In this document: positions 17,488 to 27,490 of the stretch, in pieces
Numbering within the stretch: position 1 is the first letter of the stretch
Layout: each line of letters begins with the position of its first letter
Notes under the pieces: generated by a model
Database searches by the model: none
What the model saw: only the letters and a program-made list of their open reading frames with translations
What the model was told of the DNA's origin: nothing
Source: Rhodospirillaceae bacterium
GTDB taxonomy: Bacteria; Pseudomonadota; Alphaproteobacteria; GCA-2731375
DNA length: 37,375 nt
Direction: 5' to 3'
NCBI GenBank assembly: GCA_018660265.1
Contig: JABJKS010000002.1
Span: 1 to 37,375, forward strand
Made by a program: the position numbers and the translations under genes

Positions 17488-17576
17488 TGCCCTGCAGAAT
17501 GATGTCCTGTGGAAAGACCTCCTGTTACATGATGTCCGGGATGGTCTCATACAATAGCGCAGCGAACGTGTGTCCG

Positions 17577-17900
17577 TCAGGCCTCAGTTGGAAATCCAGC
17601 CTCTTTCCAGGCGAACAAGCCGCCGTCGAGTTGAAAAGCCTCGTCGTACCCTGCCGCAAATAGCTGTGCTGCCGCCTCGGACGAGCGATGGCCGATAAAG
17701 CAGGTCAACACCGTCTTCTTACCTGCTTCATTGGGAAAATTGTCCGGATCAAATCCAGATAGGGGAAACGGCAAAGTACCGGGTATCCGCTCCTCGGCAT
17801 ACTCCTCCGCCTCACGCACGTCGACGAGAACCGCTTCCTCACGTTCAAGCCAGTCGCGCACGGTTTGCGCATCGATTTCGATCAATTTTCCCTTGCTCAT
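17577..17900 (-). CDS. Rhodanese-like domain protein
   Basis: A 107-residue single rhodanese domain. It shows VRDWLEREEAVLVDVREAEEYAEERIPG (CH2A region), the active-site loop TCFIGHRSSEAAAQL with the catalytic cysteine, and LDGGLFAWKEAGFP at the end. Such proteins move sulfane sulfur, for instance to thiol acceptors; the precise role is unknown. The ATG at 17900 is preferred over the upstream frame opening at 17945, which would add a hydrophobic, Tyr-rich tail. The upstream region (17905-18010) is very AT-rich and probably contains the promoter. Confidence 0.88.
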   Translation of the reverse strand: MSKGKLIEIDAQTVRDWLEREEAVLVDVREAEEYAEERIPGTLPFPLSGFDPDNFPNEAGKKTVLTCFIGHRSSEAAAQLFAAGYDEAFQLDGGLFAWKEAGFPTEA

Positions 17901-18145
17901 TGTTAATATATACAGTCGGTATCGTGATATTTCAATGAATAACATTATAAACGATATTTATTATTATCATACATATTATTATTGTAAAATAAAGATCAAT
18001 TCAACACATTTTCGAAGTTGATCAATACGTGGAACGGCAGTGGACCATAATAGAAAGGGGATGTGTCCAAATTGACCACAGGATGTATAGTGGCTAATCT
18101 GACCTTCATCAGCACGTCCTCCACAGCAAGGAGCATCGAAACACC

Positions 18146-19288
18146 ATGAAATATCAAAGGATTTCGGCAGACTGTCATCTGGACATGCCCTGGATGCCGC
18201 CGACGCTGTTCACATCGGAAGCGAGCAACGGCTTGAAAGACCGAATGCCTTTTGTGGAAGATGGCCCTGACGGCCCGCATTGGGTCACCAAAAAAGGCGC
18301 TAACTTTGGCTTGCTGAATGGCGTCGGGCCCAGCGGCGCAAAGCTTGTCCCAGGCCAGAACATCCGCGTTGATATCATGGCCAAAACCGGGATGTTTGAG
18401 GATGGCCAAAAAGGTATCCAGCGGGTGTCCGACCCGCACATGCGCCTAAAGGAGATGGACCGCGATGGTGTCGATGCCGAGGTAATTTTCGGCATCCTTG
18501 GCTCGGCCTCCAAGATGCAGGACAGCGAAGCCGCCAGCGAGATGTTCCGGATTTATAATGATTGGCTGAAAGATTTCTGTAGCCACTACCCGGACCGGCA
18601 GATCGGTCTTGCCTGTCTGCCCTATGGTGATATCGACGCTGCGGTGGCCGAAATCCATCGTTGCGCCAAGATGGGCCTGAAGGGACTGGAATTGTCCTGC
18701 TCCTGGGATATGGAGCCGATGTGGCATCCCTGCTGGGATCCCTTGTGGGAGGCCGTTAACGAGGTGCAGTTGCCGCTGCATTTCCATACCTTTCCGACCA
18801 CCTCACCAAGGGCCGGTGAAATAACCTCGAGCCATGTGCGTCGCGCGGCGATGTTTACCGGCGTATCCGCATTCCAGATGGGTTTGATCCATATCCTGTC
18901 GGCAATTATGGGCGCAGGGGTATTTGAGCGTTACCCGAAAATGAAGGTATCCTTGGGTGAGAGCGGTGCCGGCTGGATTCCCTATGCGCTTGATCGCATG
19001 GATTTCGAGTTTGAGGATCGCTTCCGTGATCTTATGAAGCTGAAACCGTCCGAGTACTGGCAGCGCCAGTGTAAAGCCACCTTCCAGTATGATCCGATCG
19101 CGCCGATTTTGCTGAACGCCAGAAACCTGATGACGGAAGATACCCTCATGTGGGGGTCCGACTACCCGCACACCGATGGTATCTGGCCGGAATCCAGCAA
19201 ATACATTGACGAACAGTTTGCCGATCTGACGGCGGCGCAGATCCAAAAAATTACCTGCGACAATGCGGTGGAATTTTACAGTCTTTGA
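18146..19288 (+). CDS. Amidohydrolase family protein (amidohydrolase_2 type)
   Basis: A 380-residue TIM-barrel metal-dependent hydrolase or decarboxylase. The first strand carries ISADCHLDMPW in place of the usual D-x-H-x-H. Further family elements are LKEMDRDGVDAEVIFG, YNDWLKDFCSHYPDRQIGLACLP, LPLHFHTFPTT (metal-ligand histidines), VSLGESGAGWIPYALDRMDFEFEDR and the terminal WGSDYPHTDGIWPES with the catalytic Asp. These match PF04909 proteins acting on aromatic or related carboxylates. The substrate is unknown. No tight operon partner is present. The HxH replacement suggests altered metal use. Confidence 0.85.
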   Translation: MKYQRISADCHLDMPWMPPTLFTSEASNGLKDRMPFVEDGPDGPHWVTKKGANFGLLNGVGPSGAKLVPGQNIRVDIMAKTGMFEDGQKGIQRVSDPHMRLKEMDRDGVDAEVIFGILGSASKMQDSEAASEMFRIYNDWLKDFCSHYPDRQIGLACLPYGDIDAAVAEIHRCAKMGLKGLELSCSWDMEPMWHPCWDPLWEAVNEVQLPLHFHTFPTTSPRAGEITSSHVRRAAMFTGVSAFQMGLIHILSAIMGAGVFERYPKMKVSLGESGAGWIPYALDRMDFEFEDRFRDLMKLKPSEYWQRQCKATFQYDPIAPILLNARNLMTEDTLMWGSDYPHTDGIWPESSKYIDEQFADLTAAQIQKITCDNAVEFYSL

Positions 19289-19297
19289 CGCGGTCCA

Positions 19298-19317
19298 TAG
19301 AGCATGTCGCGGCCACG
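19298..19317. repeat. Dispersed short repeat TAGAGCATGTCGCGG, copy 1
   Basis: TAGAGCATGTCGCGGCCACG lies just after the amidohydrolase stop. Near copies occur at 22049-22068 (after usg) and 29751-29770 (at the break in the dehydrogenase pseudogene). Confidence 0.5.
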
Positions 19318-19332
19318 CCTAATATAATCTGG

Positions 19333-19371
19333 CAGAAAAATGGGGGCCGCACCGTTTGGTGCAGCCCCCAT
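19333..19371 (-). terminator. Rho-independent terminator of groESL
   Basis: On the minus strand a 14-bp stem (ATGGGGGCTGCACC pairing with GGTGCGGCCCCCAT, one mismatch) and a 4-base loop are followed by TTTTCTG. It lies 35 bp after the groL stop. Arms are at 19340-19353 and 19358-19371. Confidence 0.9.
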
Positions 19372-19405
19372 AATCTTTGGGTCGTTGGTCGTCGGGGTAA
19401 GAGGC

Positions 19406-21091
<1,686 letters not shown>

Positions 21092-21137
21092 TTATTGGCC
21101 TCCTTTTAATAGGGTGTCTGATAAAGGCTGGAAAAAC

Positions 21138-21488
21138 TTACTTCTTGCCCTTTTTGGCCTTTTGCGCCTTTTTTGCGGGCTTCGCTGCTTTTGCGGGCTT
21201 CGCATCAAGGATGGCCATGATGTCGCTTTCATTCATGATCAGCAGTTCCTCGCCACTCAAAGTGACTTCAGTACCGGACCATTTGCCGAATAGCACCCGA
21301 TCGCCGTCCTTGAGGGCGGGGGCAACGCGATCGCCCTTTTCATCACGGGCGCCTGGGCCAACGCCCATAACGATGCCCTGCATGGGCTTTTCCTGTGCCG
21401 TATCGGGGATGATGATCCCGCCGGCGGTTTTTGTGTCTTCATCCGCGCGCTTGATCAGCACGCGGTCGTTCAGCGGACGAAGTTTCAT
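21138..21488 (-). CDS. groS: Co-chaperonin GroES with lysine/alanine-rich tail
   Basis: The GroEL lid. The canonical domain ([29 protein letters not shown], then [14 protein letters not shown], ending [16 protein letters not shown]) is complete. The protein is 116 residues against the usual 95-98, because about 20 extra residues form a basic tail with repeated AKPAK/KKA motifs. The effect of the tail is unknown. First gene of the groESL operon, preceded by a CIRCE element about 75 bp upstream. Confidence 0.97.
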   Translation of the reverse strand: MKLRPLNDRVLIKRADEDTKTAGGIIIPDTAQEKPMQGIVMGVGPGARDEKGDRVAPALKDGDRVLFGKWSGTEVTLSGEELLIMNESDIMAILDAKPAKAAKPAKKAQKAKKGKK

Positions 21489-21560
21489 AGGCCCTCACAG
21501 TCGCTGGGGTTACAGAAATTGGGGTTCAACTAAAAAAATTCAGCCGCCCAGGGCGCTTGC

Positions 21561-21616
21561 TAGCACTCTATGCGGACGAGTGCCAGTGATTTAGGCGAGG
21601 ATGGACAAAGGTTCAA
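21561..21616 (-). promoter_or_regulatory. groESL promoter and CIRCE operator
   Basis: TAGCACTC (21561-21568), a 9-bp spacer and GAGTGCCA (21578-21585) match the CIRCE consensus with one mismatch, the operator bound by the HrcA repressor. Just upstream on the minus strand are TTGAAC (21616-21611) and TAAATC (21593-21588), 17 bp apart, a plausible sigma-70 promoter whose start would fall inside CIRCE. HrcA is not encoded in this window. Confidence 0.88.
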
Positions 21617-21661
21617 GTACTTCTTTCCCGCGCCGTGGCGGTTTGTCGCACCTGGAATTGT

Positions 21662-21686
21662 CAGCAGTCTATGCAAGTGAGTGCCA
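21662..21686. promoter_or_regulatory. Second, degenerate CIRCE-like element
   Basis: CAGCAGTC (21662-21669), a 9-bp spacer beginning TATGC like that of the first copy, and GAGTGCCA (21679-21686). The left arm has two changes relative to the first CIRCE copy and the right arm is identical. It is centred 101 bp from the first copy, towards usg. Confidence 0.5.
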
Positions 21687-21787
21687 AGTTATTGATTTAG
21701 CTAGCATTTCAATAGACCGTTAAGATTCATCTGTGATAATTTTTATGTCTGGGGAGGTGGTTGGATGAGTATGAAAGGAACACCATC

Positions 21788-22051
21788 ATGGCCACGCTAA
21801 AAACACAATTGGACGGCTATCGTCTAACCACGGCAGAGATTACTTACCATCTGCCCGACCGCCCGATCCTGTTGCAAACCTATCTGTGGCAGGAATACGA
21901 CCTCGCCCCACGCTTTCCCCGCCTGCACGAATTCCTGGATTTCTGGGAACAAAACCTGGATGGCCCCGTGCATTCGGTCCGTGTCGCCTCAGCCAAATTG
22001 GTAACGCCTTCGGACTATCGGCATTTAGAGGGCGAATGCCTGTTGCACTAG
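21788..22051 (+). CDS. Usg family protein
   Basis: An 87-residue protein matching the alphaproteobacterial Usg family: LDGYRLTTAEITYHLPDRPILLQTYLWQEYDLAPRFP, then EFLDFWEQNLDGPVHSVRVA. It was once suggested to be linked to phosphoribosylanthranilate isomerase, but its function is unproven. The start is the ATG at 21788, with AAAGGAA 8 bases upstream; a TTG at 21761 in the same frame is less likely. It is divergent from groESL and shares the intergenic region with the second CIRCE-like element. A dispersed repeat begins at its stop codon. Confidence 0.88.
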   Translation: MATLKTQLDGYRLTTAEITYHLPDRPILLQTYLWQEYDLAPRFPRLHEFLDFWEQNLDGPVHSVRVASAKLVTPSDYRHLEGECLLH

Positions 22052-22068
22052 AACATGTCGCGGCAACG
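22049..22068. repeat. Dispersed short repeat, copy 2
   Basis: TAGAACATGTCGCGGCAACG starts at the usg stop codon. It matches the copy at 19298 except at two positions. Confidence 0.5.
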
Positions 22069-22130
22069 ACTTTTCAGAGCGGCCCTCTTCAGGCAGACTG
22101 TGTGGCATCGGATTTTTAAGGATGATCGCC

Positions 22131-22745
22131 ATGTCGCAAACAGCGCCGGAATTAGAATGCTTCTTTGATTGTTCCAGCCCGTGGACCTATCTGGGCTTTC
22201 ACAATATTCAACCCCTCGCAGCTGAATTCGGGGTGGAGATTAGTTGGCGACCCATTCTGGTCGGGGGATTGTTCAACACCATCAATCCTTCCGTTTATGC
22301 CGGTCGGGAAAATCCGGTGCCGGCCAAACAAAGCTATACGCATAAGGACCTGCAAGACTGGGCCCGCCATGCCGGCATTACCATCCGCTGGCCCATGACG
22401 ATTTTTCCCATCAACAGCGTCAAGGCCATGCGCGGCTGCATCGCCGCCGGTCGCCAGGGTAAGCTGGTGCCCTATGCGACGCGGGTGTTCGAGGCCTATT
22501 GGGGCCACGACAGGGATATCACTCAAGAAGACGTGCTGGCCGAAATCGCTGCTGCATCCGGCTTGGATCCCGACCAGATGGCCGCCGCCATGGCCGCGGA
22601 CGATATCAAGACAGAGCTGCGGGAGAATACCGAAGAACTCGCCAAACGGGGCGGTTACGGCAGCCCGACCTTCTTTGTCGGCGGCGATGATATGTATTTC
22701 GGCAACGATCGTATGCCCCTTATCAAGGCTGCCCTGACGGCCTAA
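22131..22745 (+). CDS. 2-hydroxychromene-2-carboxylate isomerase / DsbA-like (GST kappa) protein
   Basis: About 204 residues with the kappa-GST thioredoxin fold. It begins LECFFDCSSPWTYLGFHNIQPLA, where the Ser of SSPW replaces the DsbA cysteine pair, as in HCCA isomerases that use glutathione. Other features are WRPILVGGLFNTIN, the helical insert (DWARHAGITIRWPMTIFPINSVKAMRG), FEAYWGHDRDIT and the cis-proline GYGSPTFFVGGDDMYFGNDR. The family isomerises aromatic catabolites such as naphthalene intermediates, but related proteins have other roles, so the substrate is open. The ATG at 22131 has an AAGG site 9 bases upstream and is preferred over the one at 22122. Confidence 0.9.
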   Translation: MSQTAPELECFFDCSSPWTYLGFHNIQPLAAEFGVEISWRPILVGGLFNTINPSVYAGRENPVPAKQSYTHKDLQDWARHAGITIRWPMTIFPINSVKAMRGCIAAGRQGKLVPYATRVFEAYWGHDRDITQEDVLAEIAAASGLDPDQMAAAMAADDIKTELRENTEELAKRGGYGSPTFFVGGDDMYFGNDRMPLIKAALTA

Positions 22746-22812
22746 CTGACAGGTTAGATCATTGACTGTATAGTCTGCCTCCCAATCAGCAAACAGACGG
22801 ATACGAACGTCC

Positions 22813-23700
22813 ATGACAGCGGATATTATTGACGGCAAGGCCTTCGCCGAGGGCCTGCGGGGCATGGTCGCCCAACAGACGGCACAGCTGAAAGAAGGCC
22901 ATGGTCTGATACCGGGCCTGACCGTTGTGATCGTGGGCGAAGATCCTGCCAGCCAGATCTATGTCCGCAACAAAGGCAAAGTGGCGGCGGAAATGGGCTT
23001 CCTCTCGGACACCATTCGCATGCCGGAAGACACCACCGAGGCACAATTGCTGGCCGTGGTTGAAGGCTTGAACGCCGATCCTGCGGTGCATGGCATTTTG
23101 GTGCAACTGCCCCTGCCGCCACAGATCGACGAAGGTTTGGTCATTCTAACGATTGACCCCAACAAGGACGTGGACGGTCTACACCCTATCAATGCGGGGC
23201 GTCTGGCCAGTGGACAGAGTGCCCTGGTGCCGTGCACGCCGTTGGGCTGTTCCATGTTGCTGGCGGATCGATTTGGACAGGGGGGCATGTCGGGCCTGCG
23301 GGCCGTCATGGTGGGCAGATCGAACCTGGTAGGCAAACCCATGGCGCAGTTGTTGCTGGCGGAACATTGCACGGTAACCATCGCCCATTCCCGCACCAGG
23401 GATCTGCCCGGTGTCTGCCGCGAGGCGGATATCCTGGTCGCCGCCGTGGGCCGGGCGGAAATGCTGGGTGCCGATTGCATCAAACCGGGCGCGGTTGTCA
23501 TTGATGTGGGCATGAACCGCATCGATCTGGATAATGGCAAAACCAAGCTGACCGGAGATGTGGATTTCGAGGCAGCCAAGGAAATCGCCGGGGCCATCAC
23601 CCCGGTGCCGGGCGGCGTCGGGCCCATGACAATTGCCTGTCTGATGGTCAACACGGTAACGGCGGCCTGTTGGGCCGGGGGCGTTGAAGGCCCTGCGTAG
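22813..23700 (+). CDS. folD: Bifunctional methylene-THF dehydrogenase / methenyl-THF cyclohydrolase
   Basis: FolD interconverts 5,10-methylene-, methenyl- and 10-formyl-tetrahydrofolate in the cytosol with NADP. Signatures seen are [21 protein letters not shown] (active-site Tyr and Lys), [26 protein letters not shown], the nucleotide-binding [17 protein letters not shown] and the terminal [16 protein letters not shown]. The length of 295 residues is normal. It uses the methylene-THF that the glycine cleavage genes upstream in the window generate. It begins a plus-strand run with the VOC and methyltransferase genes, with a 28-bp gap to the next gene. Confidence 0.97.
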   Translation: MTADIIDGKAFAEGLRGMVAQQTAQLKEGHGLIPGLTVVIVGEDPASQIYVRNKGKVAAEMGFLSDTIRMPEDTTEAQLLAVVEGLNADPAVHGILVQLPLPPQIDEGLVILTIDPNKDVDGLHPINAGRLASGQSALVPCTPLGCSMLLADRFGQGGMSGLRAVMVGRSNLVGKPMAQLLLAEHCTVTIAHSRTRDLPGVCREADILVAAVGRAEMLGADCIKPGAVVIDVGMNRIDLDNGKTKLTGDVDFEAAKEIAGAITPVPGGVGPMTIACLMVNTVTAACWAGGVEGPA

Positions 23701-23728
23701 ACTTGCCTAATTTTGTCGGAGAGAGAAT

Positions 23729-24493
23729 ATGCGGTTGAGACAATTTGTGTTCGTAGCTGAGGATCTGAAGCAGGCGGTGGTCGATATTGGTGCCACCCTG
23801 GGCCTGGCCGTTTGCTACAACGATCCCAATGTGGCCAACTTCGGCCTGGTCAACGCCCTCCTCCCCATCGGGGGCGATCTGATCGAGGTCGTAGCCCCGT
23901 TCAAGGAGGGTACCACCGCCGGGCGCCTGCTGGAACGGCGTCAAGGAGACGGCGGCTATATGATCATTTTGGAATGCGATGACGCGGTGGCGCATCGAGA
24001 CCGGATTACCGCCATGGGCGTGCGGGACATCTGGCGGCATGATGGTGATGACTGCCACGCCACGCATTTTCACCCCAAGGACGTACCCGGTGCCATTCTG
24101 TCCATCGATGACATGGGCCCCGAAGGCAATCCGGACGAGGAGCTGTCCCGGTGGAAATGGGCCGGTCCCAACTGGCAGGAATTCGTCCAGACACAGGATA
24201 CCAAGGCCCTGACTGCGGTCGAAATCCAGTCCGATGATCCCGATACCCTGGCAGCGCGCTGGGCGGAAATATTGGACATGTCCGTGGCAAGCATTGACGG
24301 CAAACCGGCTGTACAGCTGGACAACGCCCATATCCGCTTTGTCGCCGACACAGACGGCCGCGGCGTAGGCATCTCCGCCATCGATGTTCGGCCGGCCAAC
24401 AGGGAGAATATTTTGCGCGTTGCCGACAAACTGGATCTGGTGGGCCCAGATGATCAGATCATGTTATGCGGTGTCCGGGTTAACCTGGTCTGA
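23729..24493 (+). CDS. VOC family protein (glyoxalase/dioxygenase fold)
   Basis: A 254-residue vicinal-oxygen-chelate protein with two copies of the fold: residues 1-125 (LRQFVFVAEDLKQAVVDIGATLGLAVCYND, GDLIEVVAPF) and residues about 150-250 (TAVEIQSDDPDTLAARWAEILDMSV, HIRFVADTDGRGVGISAIDV). The reaction is unknown; members include lyases, isomerases and dioxygenases. A GGAGAGA ribosome binding site precedes the ATG. It is followed after only 2 bp by the methyltransferase gene, so the two are translationally linked and may act on the same compound. Confidence 0.85.
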   Translation: MRLRQFVFVAEDLKQAVVDIGATLGLAVCYNDPNVANFGLVNALLPIGGDLIEVVAPFKEGTTAGRLLERRQGDGGYMIILECDDAVAHRDRITAMGVRDIWRHDGDDCHATHFHPKDVPGAILSIDDMGPEGNPDEELSRWKWAGPNWQEFVQTQDTKALTAVEIQSDDPDTLAARWAEILDMSVASIDGKPAVQLDNAHIRFVADTDGRGVGISAIDVRPANRENILRVADKLDLVGPDDQIMLCGVRVNLV

Positions 24494-24495
24494 AG

Positions 24496-25821
24496 ATGCC
24501 TGAAAAGTTGAAAGTTGAAGCCCGCCTGGCGGCATTGTTCGAACATCTGGGATTAGAGCGGGCCCATTTCGGCGTGCAGAATTCGGCTGAGCTTGACCCC
24601 ATCATCGCGGCGCAACCGGAACGGTTTTCCTCCCTCGCCCTGATCGGCCTGAACCGGCTGCAGGCGGAAGTTGTCGCCCCCGTGGCGGATCGGTTGATAC
24701 TGATGTATGGCGATGGCGGCGCAGGGGTCGAGGCCATGGCCACCAACCAGCCCGCATTGCCCGAGGCGGAAAGCCATTGTTTCAAAGATTATACGGTTTT
24801 GACCTGGTCCGACGTGGCCGCAGACCGGGGGGCCGAGATTGTGCCCCGGTGGCGCGATTTTCTTGACCGGGCCGAGGCGCGGGCACCTGCGTCTTTGATC
24901 AATACGGACAAAACGGAAGGTGAGGTCGCTGGCATAACCTACCGGTTGCAAGGCAATGGTCCTGCCCTGGTGTTGTTGCCCATGTTATTGTCGCCGTCCC
25001 AATGGGAGCCGATTATCGAACGCTTGGCAGAGCGTTATTGTGTCATCTCCCTGGGCGGCAGGCATCTGGGCGGCGTCGGGTTTATCGATGGCCGGGGCAC
25101 GGACCCCGGTTATCTGCGTGGCGTGCGCATGCATGTGGACGAGATCGGTATCCAGCCGGGCCAGACCGTGCTGGATGTCGGCTGCGGTCCCGGTTCCCTG
25201 GATCGTTGGCTGGCCCGCTATACCAAGGGCACCAATCCGATTACATCCGTGGATATCAACGGCTATTTCCTGCGCGAGGCAGCGGCGATTGCCAAGGCGG
25301 AGGGGGTGGGCGATATCATTACCTTCGGCCCCGGAAACGCAGAGGATCTGCCCTTCGACGATGCCAGCTTCGATGTGGTCATGTCCCACACGGTGATGGA
25401 GGAATGCAACGCGGAAAAAATGCTGGCCGAAATGATCAGGGTCGCCAAACCGGGCGGCAAGGTGGCGGTCATGGTACGCGCCGTTGATATGCGCAGCCTG
25501 TGGAACCTGCCGGTTTCAGCCGCCATCAAGGACAAGGTGGAGGCACCTGTGCCATCTGTGGGAGAGGGCGGCTGCGCCGATGCCTCGCTTTATACCCGGT
25601 TCGGGCAAAGCGGCCTGATTGACCTGAAACTGTTCCCCACGACCATGACCGTGAACGACCCCGACGGCTATACCTGGAAATATTACGAGCCGTATTTGTT
25701 TTCCATGCTGGACAAGCAGGAGATCGCGGAATGGCACGCCGCCAAGCGTCAGGCCATCGCGGACAAATCCATCCTACTGGCCCGCTGGCTGCATTGCGCG
25801 GTGGGTACCAAACCTGCCTAA
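24496..25821 (+). CDS. Class I SAM-dependent methyltransferase with unusual N-terminal extension
   Basis: A 441-residue protein. The C-terminal half is a Rossmann-type methyltransferase: motif I TVLDVGCGPGSLDRWLARY near residue 225, a following acidic SVDINGYFLREA, then EDLPFDDASFDVVMSHTVMEE and MIRVAKPGGKVAVMVRA. Residues about 141-195 (ITYRLQGNGPALVLLPMLLSP, WEPIIERLAERYCVISLGGRHLGG) resemble the opening strands of an alpha/beta-hydrolase without its catalytic parts. The first 140 residues are unassigned. The substrate is unknown; tight linkage to the VOC gene suggests a shared pathway. The 3' end overlaps the convergent MaoC gene by 4 bp. Confidence 0.85.
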   Translation: MPEKLKVEARLAALFEHLGLERAHFGVQNSAELDPIIAAQPERFSSLALIGLNRLQAEVVAPVADRLILMYGDGGAGVEAMATNQPALPEAESHCFKDYTVLTWSDVAADRGAEIVPRWRDFLDRAEARAPASLINTDKTEGEVAGITYRLQGNGPALVLLPMLLSPSQWEPIIERLAERYCVISLGGRHLGGVGFIDGRGTDPGYLRGVRMHVDEIGIQPGQTVLDVGCGPGSLDRWLARYTKGTNPITSVDINGYFLREAAAIAKAEGVGDIITFGPGNAEDLPFDDASFDVVMSHTVMEECNAEKMLAEMIRVAKPGGKVAVMVRAVDMRSLWNLPVSAAIKDKVEAPVPSVGEGGCADASLYTRFGQSGLIDLKLFPTTMTVNDPDGYTWKYYEPYLFSMLDKQEIAEWHAAKRQAIADKSILLARWLHCAVGTKPA

Positions 25822-26312
25822 CCGCGCTTTTTGACCAGAAATTTCTGCTCCCCTTCCAGTATGAGTTCGCGCCGCTGGTTGTGCACGGTGGATCGCAGAG
25901 TGAGGAGACCCGTGCTGCGCTGTTCCTTTAGGGCGACGATTTCCAACATGGGATAGACTGTATCCCCGGCGTAAAGCGGTTTGAGGAATTTGCTGGACTG
26001 CTCAATGAACGCGATCATGGCATCGCCAAGGATATGGGGCATCAGCCCCGCGCCCGGCGCGGTCTGGATCAAGGCCTGAAAGCCATGGGCCAATAAATTG
26101 TCATGTCCACGGGCCTGACAATAAGGCAGATCATAGTGGATGGGATGGTTATCTCCCGACGCCAACTGAAAAGCGGCGAAATTGGCATCTCCGATAGTGC
26201 GTGAGGGGATCGGGAATTTATCACCTATAGCTAAATCCTCAAAATAGCTTGGTTCGCACAACTCGTGTTTGGCGGGATCGAAACTCTGGTCGATATCTGG
26301 TTCGCCGCGCAT
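25818..26312 (-). CDS. MaoC family dehydratase
   Basis: A 164-residue hot-dog fold protein with the MaoC hydratase motif. YFEDLAIGDKFPIPSRTIGDANFAAFQLASGDNHPIHYD contains the typical catalytic Asp and His (SGDNHPIHYD), followed by AHGFQALIQT and YAGDTVYPMLEIVALKEQRSTGLL. Such enzymes hydrate enoyl-CoA or related thioesters. The substrate is not determined. Its tail overlaps the methyltransferase stop by 4 bp, and it is divergent from the dipeptidase-like gene. Confidence 0.88.
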   Translation of the reverse strand: MRGEPDIDQSFDPAKHELCEPSYFEDLAIGDKFPIPSRTIGDANFAAFQLASGDNHPIHYDLPYCQARGHDNLLAHGFQALIQTAPGAGLMPHILGDAMIAFIEQSSKFLKPLYAGDTVYPMLEIVALKEQRSTGLLTLRSTVHNQRRELILEGEQKFLVKKRG

Positions 26313-26339
26313 GGCGTTAACTCCTCTTCCATGGGTAAT

Positions 26340-27392
26340 ATGTCTGAGCGACAGAGTATATTAGATGCGGGGAGATTCCAGGTGGTAACGTTAAATGAAC
26401 TTCAGGATAGGGCCTTGGTGATCGATGGCCTATCCTATCACAGTGACGGCTATACGGGCGACCTGCGCACGGGCGGCATCAATGCCCTGAACGTCACAGT
26501 CGGTCATTTTGAGGCGGATTTCACCGAAAGCTGTGAACAGATCGCGGGTTGGCTGGCTGCCATGGCGGCCCCTGACAGTGAATGGGCCCCGATCCGAAAG
26601 GCCGCAGATCTGAGCACTGCCCAGGCCGCCGGCAAGATCGGCCTGATCATGGGTTGGCAGAATATGCGCCCGGTGGCCGATGACCTGGATCGCATACATC
26701 TGTTTCATCAACTGGGTGTACGTGTGATGCAGCCCACCTATAACTACCGCAACTTCATGGGCGACGGCAATTTGGAGACGGAGGACGCCGGCCTGTCCAT
26801 TCTGGGCCGGGATGCGGTCAGATTGCTCAACGAATTGGGCATCGCCATTGATATCAGCCATGTCGGCGACCAGACCTCCCGCGATATACTGGATCTGTCT
26901 ACACAGCCCATACTGGCCACCCATGTTGATGCGCGCGCCCTGACGCCGCTGCCCCGAAACAAGGACGATGGCATTCTGCGCGCCGTTGCCGACAGCGGCG
27001 GCGTCATCGGGGTCAGCGTCTATGGGCCCATGTTATGGGATGGTGACCGCAACCGCCGCCCCAGCATCGACGATTTCATTCGCCACCTGGAATACATCAC
27101 CGAACTGGCGGGCAAGGATCATGTCGGTTTCGGCACGGATTTGCCCGTCTCCAACGATCTCCGCCGTACGGCCCAGATCAATGTCAACCGGCGTCTGTGG
27201 TCCGGTATCTCGGACTACGGCGATTGCTTTGGCCACGACATCCCCGCCCGCTATGCGATGGGCGCCAATAACCATGGCAAGCTGCCCAATATCACCGAGG
27301 CGCTGCTGGCATGCGGCTGGCCGGAAGCGGATATCGAAGCATACCTTGGTGCCAATTTCGCACGCGCGTTTGCAGAGATTTGGGGCGGATAG
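26340..27392 (+). CDS. M19 family dipeptidase-like protein with altered metal site
   Basis: About 350 residues with the renal-dipeptidase (M19) TIM barrel. Recognisable ligands and motifs are the mid-protein IAIDISHVGDQTSRDIL (His), ILATHVDARALTPLPRNKDD (His), GGVIGVSVYGPML and HVGFGTDLPVS (Asp). The first metal motif is displaced (VIDGLSYHSDGY rather than DGHND), and the usual glutamate after the third strand is missing (GLIMGWQNMRPV). It may bind metals differently or act on a non-peptide substrate, as some distant M19 members do. The start is uncertain: ATGs at 26331 and 26340 lie close together with no strong ribosome binding site. Confidence 0.8.
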   Translation: MSERQSILDAGRFQVVTLNELQDRALVIDGLSYHSDGYTGDLRTGGINALNVTVGHFEADFTESCEQIAGWLAAMAAPDSEWAPIRKAADLSTAQAAGKIGLIMGWQNMRPVADDLDRIHLFHQLGVRVMQPTYNYRNFMGDGNLETEDAGLSILGRDAVRLLNELGIAIDISHVGDQTSRDILDLSTQPILATHVDARALTPLPRNKDDGILRAVADSGGVIGVSVYGPMLWDGDRNRRPSIDDFIRHLEYITELAGKDHVGFGTDLPVSNDLRRTAQINVNRRLWSGISDYGDCFGHDIPARYAMGANNHGKLPNITEALLACGWPEADIEAYLGANFARAFAEIWGG

Positions 27393-27490
27393 CCGAAGGC
27401 GGACAGCACTCAAAGCATGTCTTACAGCGCGGTTCACTGTAGCAGACGGCCCTGTCGTTTAATCGAGGCGACTTATACCAAGGTGCGGTA

